Assembly: GCF_036370855.1 (NCBI RefSeq)
Contig: NC_088103.1
Span: 33,583,904 to 33,647,903 of the forward strand
DNA: 64,000 nt
Direction: 5' to 3'
Origin: Dromaius novaehollandiae
Taxonomy: Eukaryota > Chordata > Aves > Casuariiformes > Dromaiidae
Made by a program: the position numbers and the translations under genes. This document shows, piece by piece, positions 24,941-34,292 of this stretch (its first letter is position 1; each line of letters begins with the position of its first letter). Under the pieces are notes generated by a model. The model was not told the DNA's origin, searched no databases, and was given only the letters and a program-made list of their open reading frames with translations.

Positions 24941-24967
24941 TTTTTTTTTTTTAATTAAAAAAAAAAA
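24941..24967. repeat. T12-AATT-A11 palindrome
   Basis: Twelve T, then AATT, then eleven A, forming a self-complementary A/T tract in otherwise GC-rich DNA. It may be a remnant poly(A)/poly(T) tail pair or a slippage product. Confidence 0.85.
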
Positions 24968-25284
24968 TGCATAAAAAGTTAGGAGAAAAGTGAGCCGTTC
25001 AGTGTGCAAAGTTGCAGAGCAGATGCAGCGCTTCACCAGTGAGCACCCACCTTCGATGCCAGTGGGCGGCTCGGCCCGTTGCTGCCCCACGCTGCCCGCC
25101 GCAGAAGCAGGGCTGCGCTCCCTCGCGCCGGGAGCCGCATCCTGGTAGTGACGGTGCCACTGGCACGGGGATGCCGGTCTCTTCCTCCCACGGCTTCCTC
25201 TTTTCTCAGAAAGCCTGGAAACCGAAGGTGAAAGAAGTGGGTGGAAACCGCGCGCGTCGCCGTCCAGGAAGAGAAGTGAGTAAG

Positions 25285-25366
25285 TCGGCTGCAATATTTA
25301 ACAGCGCCGGGGGCCGGGCGGCTCACAGCGGCACTTTGACAGCAGCCGGGGCCGGGAGCTGCCGGG
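25285..25366 (+). promoter_or_regulatory. Possible orphan promoter and first exon
   Basis: AATATTTAA (a TATA-like string near 25292) is followed by GC-box-like GGGCGG near 25314. About 50 bases later comes CCGG|GTAAGT, a near-ideal 5' splice site with its GT at 25366. The segment lies in a CpG-rich stretch. No downstream coding exon was recognised. Plus-strand AATAAA hexamers at 28017, 28545 and 30376 could end a non-coding transcript. This is pattern evidence only. Confidence 0.25.
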
Positions 25367-26271
25367 TAAGTGCTGGGGTCGGCTGCCGCCGGAGGCTCTG
25401 CAGGGTCTGCGGGGGCTCGTCGCGCTTGTGGGCACCTTTCTTGCAAGATCGGATGCCTTTTGCTGAGGTGCTGTATTTTGATGGGGTGGGGGGTGTGCGC
25501 GTGACTGCTTCTGCCGGCTTCCTCGGGAACAAGGAAAAAAAAGTGAAGTGATTCAGATTAACACCCCGGCCCCTGTATCACTGCTCCTGGGTCCACTGCG
25601 CGCCACCTGTGTGGTTCTGCTGCTGGCCCCCAGGCACGTCCTCACTAACCAGGAACACCTTTGCTAATTAGCCACTCGCACCAGAACAAGGGAGCTGGTT
25701 ATTATTTTCTTTTTAGCTAAATAGTGTAATAAGTCTCTAAGCGCTGAGCAAGGGCACATGGGTGCTCCCAGCGAGGCCACTCTCCGCCAGCCACAGTGCG
25801 TCGGGCTGCCGCGGCCGCTCACCCCTGCTGCACCCGGGGACAAGCTGGCGGAGATGGCCGAGCTTGGCCAGACGTGGGCAGCCGGCGCAGCAGCCCAGCG
25901 CCGCCGGAGAGTGTCGCCGCCGGAGCCGGGGGACCAGGGACAAAGCGGCATCGCTGTGAGCAGCAGCGGTCCCTCAACCCTTTGGGGAAGGCACTCCGGG
26001 ACCCCTCTCGGAGAGGTGCTTCATGACATTTTATGGCTTAAAAGAGGAAAACGTGGAGGTCCTCGATGTGTCGGCCATTCTCCTCCGTCTCCACTTGGTT
26101 CTGGTTAACGCCGGCGGCCCTTTTCCCAGGAGGCACTGCGGATGCCCCTAAAACCTCGGGAGCAGCAGGGGCGCTCCCCACAGCTCCTCTGCCAACCACT
26201 GCCGCAGCAGGACCCCGCATGGCCCCGCTGGGCCATAGCATCTCCGGAAAGCTCCCTTCCTGCCCCGCTTC

Positions 26272-26291
26272 CTAACGAGGCGCCTCGTTAG
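26272..26291. repeat. Perfect 20-bp palindrome
   Basis: CTAACGAGGCGCCTCGTTAG equals its own reverse complement over all 20 bases. The flanking bases (C on both sides) do not pair, so the symmetry ends sharply. Confidence 0.95.
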
Positions 26292-26700
26292 CACAGCTTC
26301 CTCAGCGCCTGCATGCAGAGCCGGGAGGAAGAGGAGGAAGAGGGACACTCATCCCACTTTTCCCAGCTTGGTGGGGGCTCGCGGCGGTGGAAACTCTCCG
26401 CCGCGGTGCTCTGCGAAAGGGCCTGGCGGGCAGCGGGTGCCTGAGCCGCCTCTCCCAGCCTGGTGCGGCCGCACGGATGCGCCCCACAAGCTGACACTAG
26501 CGTCACGGTGGAGGGAGGCACCCGGGAGCAGGGCAGCAGGTCCACACTGCCCCGGCTGACTCCGCACTCCTCCCTGGCAGATCAAACCCCTCGAGCAATC
26601 GCAGGAGGAGGGCCACATGCCGGCTGCCGCTTGGGCTTCCCCCCTGGAGTGCTTGCCCATGCCCCAAGGCGCGTGTGTCATCTCCCGTCCCTCTTCGCTT

Positions 26701-29700
26701 CTGCTGATCCATCAGACCCAAGTGTTGGCTCACAGGCAAGGGGCTGTAACCCCCTGTCAGCTCTTAGTCCTTCCTGAGCCACCCTGGTGTCACAACTGTC
26801 AAACCATTGCTGAACCAAGAAAAAGAAAGTCTTTCCATGCATTTTGGTTCCCAGCTTAGTCTCTTGGTTTGGCTGAAAATGAACCTACCAAGGTTCAACC
26901 TACCTTGGTCCTGCCAAGGACCTTGCCTGCCCGAGGCTGCCCACAGCGTCCGCACCTCTGGGGCTACTCAGAGCAACACAGCACGCAGCAGCCCCCACTC
27001 CTGGTGGGGCCACTGCATTGTGCCGCAGGAACACCAGACTCTGGTCCAGCTTCGGGAGCTCTTGCCCCCCCCGCACCGACGTCCTTCTGTACTCCCAGGC
27101 ATGAATTTACAGAGCAAGGGAAGGGAAGCACCGAGGGGCATTAACTCCCTGCCTAGAAGTGCTAGCACGTCTCACATGTCTCAGCAGAAGACCACGATAC
27201 CTTCTGGGCATCCAGGAATTTGGATGGATGGAAAGATGCTGTCCTTGTGGGAGGTGGGGACCAGGGTCAGCTGGTGACCTGGCCCCATCACATGAGGTTT
27301 CCAGCCCAAACCTGAGGGCTGGGGGGCAGTGCGGAGCAAGGAGGTTACCGTGTTAAGGTGTTGGATGCATCCAAACAGCCCAGCTTGCTCCAGGCAGAGA
27401 CTCAATCTCTCACGTCTGCTGGATCAGCTCCCTGCTGGCAAAAGCTTCAGGCAGCTGAAAAGGACCTGGCTATGGAGGGTGCTTGGGAAAGGCCTTTCGC
27501 CTGCTCATTTTAAACTGCAGAATTACCCTCTGTCCTTTCCAAATCCTAAGCCGACAGACTCCCCCATGGCTCGTAGTCCACCTGCGTTGCCAGCTGCTGC
27601 ACAAAATATTTCCACCGGGTGCCTCCCGGTGCCAGGTGTTTCCCCCAGTGCAGGTTTCAGTCCGAGGGGACCAGGGCAGAGAGGTGCTGCTGGGAGCCCT
27701 GCACACACTGCGAGCACTGAGCTGCGCCAGCTCGGCTTCCTCCCACCGCCCAGGGCACAGCTTTCCCTCCTCCGGACGTGCCCAAGGAAGAGCAGGTTGG
27801 GCCGAGGGATGCATCACCGCCCCATGCACAAGGCAGATATCCAGGCAGGATTCCTCAGGCACCCGTGAATAACAGGCACACCTGGAAGGAACAGTGTTTT
27901 TCTTACAGCTCCAGCAGCTCTATGCAGCTCGGGGCTGATCTGAAACTTTACAGTGGCTCTGAATGACAAGACAACACATGGAAAAAAAATAGCAGCCAAC
28001 TTGAGCAAAGTTTCCAAATAAAGACACAGCTGCATGTGCTACATCTGGGGCAGAGCAAGAGGTGCCAAAGCCCTCTCCCTGCAGCAGTTCCCAGTTGCAA
28101 AATCTGTGTCAGCTCTCTGCCTGCATTGTGTCATCAACATAATTAGCTCTTTCTATTTTTTCCCCCTTGCAGATGGAGACGCAGGCGGCTGGGGCCATGG
28201 GAAGCCAAATTGTGCTGGCTGCTTGGCTTTGAGAACTGAATTCCATAGGCGTTAAAGCATCCAAAAATGCCCTATGGATTCAGTTCTGCAGCTGGGCAGC
28301 AAATAAGCTCCAAACCTTCAAGATGAGAGAGCAGCTGTGAGCTGTTCCTGCAGGGAAGGTACAACTCTGCTCCCGCACAGGGAAGGCTGGGATGGAGGTG
28401 AATTATCGCCACCACAGGAAACCTTGTGTTCAAAGGCTGTTTGTACCAGGCTTTCTCTCAAGTACCCATGGCTGGAGAAAGTGGTGGGGGAAAAGCCTGG
28501 CTACAAATGTTTCTTCTCTCTAGAAATGGAGTGGCACTTTAGAAAATAAATATCTTGCTGTCTGCTGATTTATTGCATGTGATTGTAAACCTGTGCTAAA
28601 AATACGCACTGTCAGAACAACAGCTTGGGTGTGCCCAGCAATCTCCCGTACAGAGTCCGGGCAGCAAAGCCAAACAAAACTTTGGAAAAGATAAACAGAA
28701 GAGGCCCAGTAAAGTTAAGGGTTGTGCCCGCTCCTCCCCTCTGTCCCTGGACACATCCCCAGCGGGAAGGCTGTGGGAGCAGAAAGCAAAGAAGAGCCCA
28801 TTGCAGGTGTTTGGGCAGCTCTGCAGTGTTCATGCATGGAAAGCTTTAGTGGAGGCAATTTAGTGGCTCTTTTTCCACCAATCCTTCTTATGCCTCTGGG
28901 AGACTTTGGCCAGCTGCCTTGAGTTTCGGTATTTTCCATTATGACATAGTGCAAAGCCATCACCAGGCATCTATTGTCTGGCAGGGTGGCATTCAGGATA
29001 AACTATCACACAGGTCTGGGTAATGTAGGCAGCATCTGATCAGCAGCAGCAGACCAACCCCATGCTCCCCCCTTACCTTTCCTAGAGGGTCTCATCTGAA
29101 CCAGCATCTTCTCAGCACCCCTCCCTTGGCCCCACTGGGTCTCAGGCCCACAGCAGCCAGCATATTTAACCTGCAGCCACGCAGCGCTCCCAGGCTTGTT
29201 TCCAGCTCTGACAGCCCAGCCGCATCGATAAGGGATGTGGGAAAACGCACTTCCAGCCCCCCATGAGTGTTGCACTGGCCACACAGGGATCTGATGCACA
29301 ACCTTCGGGTTTGCTGTTTTAGCCACTGCCACAGGCTGGGATAGTGGGCACCCAAGCCCAGGTCTCCTGCTAGCACAGGGTGCTCCACTTAGCCAGGGAA
29401 GAGTGAGAAACTATGACAGGAATTGCTGCTTTTTTTCCTATGCTGGCAACCAAGGGCAGAACTGATTAGCTGCCAGCCATTAGTGGAGGCCTGCTCAGTC
29501 CCATTCAGTAAGTGCCTTTGCTGCTGTTTGTAACGCAGCCAAGAAATACCGACTCAGCCTCAGGTTTCTGCAGCAGTTTGTCTGCTTCAGCCTATCACTG
29601 CTTTATCTGGGCACAGCATTTAGCCATTTCCAAGAAACCGTTTAGGGAATGGGAAATCCAGATCATTGCTGAGACATTCTGGCAGTTGCCTAAATGAACA

Positions 29701-31369
29701 AACACAAAAGAATTGCTGCATAAATTTTTTTAAAAAATTTACTTGGCCTTTATAGAAATTCAGAGTCCCCAAGGGTCCCCAAGTCCCTCCTCATAGACTC
29801 TCTCCATTGCCATACAGACCAGGAGTCCAGGTCCCTCCGGTATTAAAAAGCTTCTCTCTCCCACAGCCGGTCTGGGGAAGGCTATGGGGGAAAGAGCAGG
29901 CCTTTTATTTCCCCTACATATTCAGAAAGTCCTTGCTAGTCCATAAAGAGGAAGCTGCCAGGCAACAGCCAACCTGAGCCAAGACAAGGTGATGCAGAAC
30001 AGCCCATCAAGGCTGCGCAGGAGGAACAAATCAGAAGTTATGCCTGAAGTGGCGAGCAGGACTTGCTGGGGAAACTACCTGCAGCGAGAACAGGGACAAA
30101 AACATCTCATTGAACTTGCACAGAGACCACGACAGAGACTGTTTTAGCATCATGCTCTTGTCCAGAAATGTCAGAGGACTCACAGTCATGCCTTGCAACA
30201 AAATCCCCCACTGAAACTACAGTGTCCCACCAGGGAAAAAAGGCTTCTACAGCTCTGTTAGCCAGGGCACCCCTGTCTGTGGTTACAGCATCAGCTTTGG
30301 AGGTCCCAGATATGCTGGAAGTTGCAGCACCAAAGAAACTTAAAGGTGAAGAGCAACCTAAAAAGCTCTGGAGCAAATAAAATGCCAGGTGACAAGCTGC
30401 AACAGAGAGCAGGAAGACAGCAGACTGAAGTGGGGGAGGCCAAGCTGCCCATTATCTTCATCTGGCCACCAGCAGGTTTGTGCGCTGCAGATTCCCTCCT
30501 TAACAGCCCTGCTTCCCCCTCCCCAGGGCCTCTGCCTCTCCCAGGACACATGCTGGACCCTTCTGGGAAGTCCACAGGACTGTGCACTGCAAGACAGCTG
30601 TGAGACTTCTGCTCCATCCAGCATCAGACATCCAGAGGGGGAAAGAAGCAAAGGAAAGAAAACCAGTGGCCCAGCAGGGTCTGCTAAGGACAGCTCTGGG
30701 GAAGCTGAATTCTTCTGCAGTAACTTTTCACACAAGCTGTTTTTAATAAGTTAAAATCTTCCTCCTCATGACACCTGCCCCCCCAAAAAAAGCACAACCC
30801 TACCCCTTGCACAAAGTTATTCTATTCTCTTGGCTGTTCTCAGGGACCACATATGGGCTTTGATACCTGTAATACATCCCCACCACCACCACACCCAGTG
30901 CACTGACATAATGGTTATCTGAGGGCCCAGAGCTTTCAAATTGGGCAAAGTTAGCAGGCTCCAAGTGACCTGTGCCACAGCCCAGGGCTTGCTCCAAATC
31001 AGCCTGCAACACTTGAAGCCCTTCCCTGCCATTCATGACAACCAAGGCCTTGTGCTCATCCCCACTTCAGAACAGATGGCAAGCACAAAACACTGAATTC
31101 CTGCAACTCAAGGGCTAAAATTTAAGCTGCACGTTGACTAAAGCACATACCTTAGGGGACACATGAGTCAGGGATGAAGTTTTCATGGCATCCCACACCT
31201 TTAGGGACAGCACTCAGTTACAAACCACAGCAAAAGGGGAGACACCTAGCTAGAGGAAGGGAGTGAGCCACACATTTCAAGTTCCCAACTTGGCAACTTG
31301 TATTGGCAACTTTTTGAAAGTTGTTCACTGAAAAGACTGCTGTCTGGTAACTAAAAACAACAAGGATGG
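26701..31369. other. Intergenic stretch, no recognised gene
   Basis: Unique sequence with moderate GC. It contains plus-strand AATAAA hexamers at 28017-28022, 28545-28550 and 30376-30381, a probable old tRNA-derived SINE near 29230-29398, and an 89-codon open frame at 30114-30380. I could not connect any of these into a gene. The CUEDC2 gene that precedes C10orf95 in human was looked for and not seen. Confidence 0.55.
29230..29398 (-). mobile_element. Possible decayed tRNA-derived SINE
   Basis: Read on the minus strand, the element opens with TGGCTAAGTGG (29385-29395), which fits the RNA polymerase III A-box consensus. About 35 bases on, GGAGACCTGGGCTTGGGTGC resembles the tRNA/MIR-like 'gagacctgggttc...' segment with a degraded B box. 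This arrangement is usual for old amniote tRNA SINEs. The 3' end is not defined, and it could be a chance match. Confidence 0.35.
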
Positions 31370-31387
31370 CTATTTGCATTTGGGTTT

Positions 31388-31393
31388 TTTATT
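31388..31393 (-). terminator. Poly(A) signal AATAAA of the minus-strand C10orf95-like gene
   Basis: TTTATT on the plus strand reads AATAAA on the minus strand. It lies about 890 bases past the stop codon of the 224-residue reading frame at 32285-32959, in an A/T-rich patch. Cleavage is expected near 31370. Confidence 0.65.
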
Positions 31394-32027
31394 GGTTATT
31401 TACAATGATTTAAAAGGTACAGAAGTTTGTAAGCAAGTCCCTCACACCCCTCCAGGTTTCCACAACTCTCTGAAGTCCACCTTCCAAGAGACCAACCTGT
31501 AGAAGCACTGTGGTTTACACAACTCCAGTAACTTGACTGGAGAATCAGCACCTCCAGCCAGAGCCAAGTCAGACCCAGAGTAGGGTCTTGAGCAGTGATT
31601 TGAACAACGACACATTGCCAGGAGAACTAAGCACCAGATTACCAAGTGTAAAGGGACAGGGACACCAAGATCTTCTGCCAGCATGTAGGGAAGTGTTGTG
31701 TACAGGCATCACATGGTGATTAAGCACCACAGTATGGCCATGAAACAGCAGTGACAAGCTATGCAGGCAATCACCCTTTTTACAGTTTAAGAACTTTCCC
31801 CTCTGGGACCTGCACTGCTTCCAACTCAGAGGAAATTCAGTTTTGGTCTCCTTATGGGACTGCCAGGAACAGAGCCAGCTTCCAGGAACTTCCCTTGGAC
31901 AGTGAAGGAAGAGGCCCATCTTCTATTAATGGCTGCTATCTGGAAATCTCCCCCCACCAGACTGTGATCACTCAAAGCAGTGGAAAACGAACATTCATTT
32001 CAAAGCCAGGACCGAAGGGCTGATCTC

Positions 32028-32101
32028 AGAGTCAAGTGCCACACAGTTTCTTCACAGGATGGGCAGAGTCAAGTGCCACACAGTTTCTTCACAGGATGGG
32101 C
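32028..32101. repeat. Exact 37-bp tandem duplication
   Basis: Two adjacent identical 37-base units (32028-32064 and 32065-32101), each beginning AGAGTCAAGTGCC and ending GGATGGGC, lie inside the probable 3' UTR. Exact identity implies a recent duplication or an assembly error. Confidence 0.95.
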
Positions 32102-32284
32102 ATTGTGCACGACACATTACACCAGGTAAAGCTGCCATAAGCTTGTGGAGGATAGGGAGCAGTAAAAAGCCAACAGGACTGGCAGCATCCATTGCTTGTA
32201 CTACTTCCCAGCTGCATCAAGGACAGCTGCCAACTGGCTCCCATGAGGGCTCTGGGGCATCTGCCCAGGAGGTGACTGACTACA

Positions 32285-32959
32285 TCAACGTCTCAATTTC
32301 TTTTTCTTCTTCCGGTTCCGGTCCTCACTGCTGTCATCTGCCTCACTGGCACTGGGGGTCAGAGCCCGCTGGATGACTTTCTTTTCCACTGTGTATTCCT
32401 GCTCTCCTACCTTGGGGTCTCCTTTGACCAAGAACTCCCCATTCCTGTAAGTTATGGAGACACTGGTCCGTGGGTAGGTGCCATAAGCCCTCCGGAGATC
32501 ATCCTTCACAAATTCTGGGAGTTCTTTCCTTGGTCCAAACACCTTCCCAAGCTTCCCCCATTGAAGCTCCCCTCTCATCGTGAAGCCTTCTGGCCAAGTT
32601 TCTCGATACTGATCTGGCCTCTGGTAGGTCGTGTAAGGATTATAGCTTGCATAGGGATTGTACAGAGGGATGGGGACCACAGGGGGAAAGTGCCAGGTGT
32701 AGTACGGATGGAAGTAGGGATTGGAGGCACTGTAGAGATGATGATACTCCACCTGATTTCCTGCATAGTCAGGGTAGCTGTTCCTGTCCACCACAAAGGT
32801 GATAGGACGGCTGTAGAGGTTGTGCATGTGGATGGGAGGGAACATCACAGAGTTGGTTGTGTCATCTGCTCTCCCGGTTCGCAGTGGTAGGTAGGCGCAG
32901 GCGGAAGGTGGGATCACAGTTGGGTAATACTCCCGTGGCACAAACCCAGACTGGTACAT
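32285..32959 (-). CDS. C10orf95: C10orf95-like uncharacterised Tyr/Pro-rich protein, 224 aa
   Basis: This is a single terminal exon reading 224 residues from ATG (32959-32957, context TGTACCATGT) to the stop at 32285. The frame is open further up, but only to a TGA at 33016-33014 and with no other ATG, so M1 is the MYQSGF methionine. Residues 72-118 are Tyr/Pro/Asn-rich with repeated NPY. Residues 124-182 look like a compact conserved segment (GELQWGKLGKVFGPRKELPE, then DDLRRAYGTYPRT). The tail is acidic (205-213), then basic with KKKKK at 217-221, a possible nuclear signal. There is no signal peptide or membrane span. Function is unknown. The name rests on synteny: in human, C10orf95 is the minus-strand neighbour of plus-strand MFSD13A, as here. 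I could not align it to the human protein. A paralogue or another small ciliary or testis-type gene cannot be excluded. Confidence 0.8.
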   Translation of the reverse strand: MYQSGFVPREYYPTVIPPSACAYLPLRTGRADDTTNSVMFPPIHMHNLYSRPITFVVDRNSYPDYAGNQVEYHHLYSASNPYFHPYYTWHFPPVVPIPLYNPYASYNPYTTYQRPDQYRETWPEGFTMRGELQWGKLGKVFGPRKELPEFVKDDLRRAYGTYPRTSVSITYRNGEFLVKGDPKVGEQEYTVEKKVIQRALTPSASEADDSSEDRNRKKKKKLRR

Positions 32960-33020
32960 GGTACAGGAGCTGGGGTTACACAGGGGACATTTCTCCAGAA
33001 CAGCTGCCAAGTCTCACAAG

Positions 33021-33050
33021 CTGTGAGGACAGGAGGAGAAAGAGAAGTGA
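33021..33050 (-). other. 3' splice site before the C10orf95-like coding exon
   Basis: On the minus strand a long pyrimidine run ends TCCTCCTGTCCTCACAG and is followed by the exon at 33020. This strong acceptor implies that the exon has at least one upstream exon. The exon's sixth base is inside an in-frame TGA (33016-33014), so upstream exons would be non-coding. The exception would be use of the weaker acceptor-like TTGGCAG at 33010-33004, which removes that TGA. Confidence 0.7.
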
Positions 33051-33688
33051 CTTACATTGGTTTGCATGTGTTCCAGAACCAAACTGGATTAAAAAAAGTT
33101 TACCTAGCACTGTAAACATACCAGCTAGTTAACCAAAGGAGTTCCCTATATCTGCAGCTTGCAAGGGCTGTAACATACAAAGAAGAGACCTGCATTGCCA
33201 GAAATCACCCATTAGCTGCTCAGCAAGACTCATTCTTTAACCCATCCAGCTCTCTGGGAGTTATGAGAATAGGAACTGTCATAAAACCACTGAGGGCAGA
33301 AGAGATGGCCTCATTTTCATGACATGGCTTTACACAGTTGGGAGGTAGCAGATAGACTGCAAGAAGCTAAGGCATCCTTGAGTAGGCATAAAAGTGGGGA
33401 AGGTGAGCACAAAAGGAAGAGTCCTGAAATTAAAGCAAGCAAAGAGGAGGAAGAAGGGACACAGCCTGGACCTGTTGCTGCACCATGCATTCATTCCAGT
33501 TGCTATCCTGCCCAGACAAGCAGCTCTTAATCTTTTTTTAAGCTATCCTCAGGCCTCTCTATTCCTCCAGCCGTACCCAACTTGGAGTCTGTAGAGACAG
33601 TCACACATCTCAAAATCCTGCTTTCTACTCCAATTGGGAAACAAGAGACAGAGAGGCATTTGACATCTCTGCCTCAAAGGAGGAATGC

Positions 33689-33720
33689 AAAAAAAATAAA
33701 AAAATTAAAAAATAAAAAAT
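33689..33720. repeat. A-rich low-complexity tract
   Basis: Runs of A broken by single T or TT. Typical low-complexity sequence, possibly an old retroposon tail. Confidence 0.85.
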
Positions 33721-34248
33721 CAAAGGAGCATCAGCACTTCCTCTGCAAGCTTTCATACAGAGGCATCTTATTTTGGTCTCACCAGTTAGCCCTCACATTT
33801 AAAGGTGCAATTACTCAGGGGAACTCTGACCCACAGCTGAACCCTGTTCCTAGCCTGTCACTGCTGGACAGTCCAAGCACCCTTCAGAGCATTAAGCAAT
33901 GTCCTCTTATGACTCATCACCCTCTCCCCAATGGCAGGAAGGGAAGTTGTACATAGCGTGAGCTTTTTCTTTTTCTATTAAGAAGTTTCTCACCAGAGGC
34001 AGGAAAAGGCCATGCACACAGCTAAAGGTGGTGATGTTTTTCCACAGTGCACAGATTCTGCAGGCACTTTCTTTTTAATACCACCTAAGAGTTGCCTGTC
34101 ACAAGGGCATTGACCAAAAATGGAAAATGAGACTCATCCCTGAGTTTAGTGCTTTCCTCCAACCCAACAGGAAATTTGGCAGTCCCCTAAGAAGTTGAGA
34201 AACAGCCTGCCACCAGCAATGCTGGGTACTACACAATGAGGTGGGGGG

Positions 34249-34292
34249 TTTTTTTGTTTGTTTGTTTGTTTTTTTTTTTTTTTTTTTTTTTT
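34249..34292. repeat. (TTTG)n and T24 tract
   Basis: A few TTTG units lead into 24 consecutive T (34269-34292). On the minus strand this is a poly(A) tract, compatible with a retroposon tail, but no element body was recognised beside it. Confidence 0.9.

Larger units (their letters stand above)
22716..26700. other. GC- and CpG-rich region, no recognised gene
   Basis: This is unique sequence with strong C/G bias and several CpG clusters, densest around 25080-25420 and 25790-25940. Several open frames occur on both strands, but they overlap each other, lack domain-like composition and are expected by chance at this GC level. I see no exon I can place in a known protein. The TCC run, T/A palindrome, promoter-like segment and 20-bp palindrome inside it are listed separately. 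Confidence 0.6.
31370..32284 (-). other. Probable 3' UTR of the C10orf95-like gene
   Basis: This is the sequence between the stop codon at 32285-32287 and the AATAAA at 31388-31393. It has no protein-like frame and no intron signal. It includes the exact 37-bp tandem duplication at 32028-32101. Confidence 0.6.

Noticed and set aside
22644-26545. Multiple 60-240-codon frames in the CpG-rich region, including Pro/Ser/Ala-rich ones
   Set aside because: Overlapping frames on both strands with low-complexity composition are expected at this GC level. No domain or splice pattern links them.
22716-31369. CUEDC2, expected left of C10orf95 from human gene order
   Set aside because: No frame on either strand resembled it.
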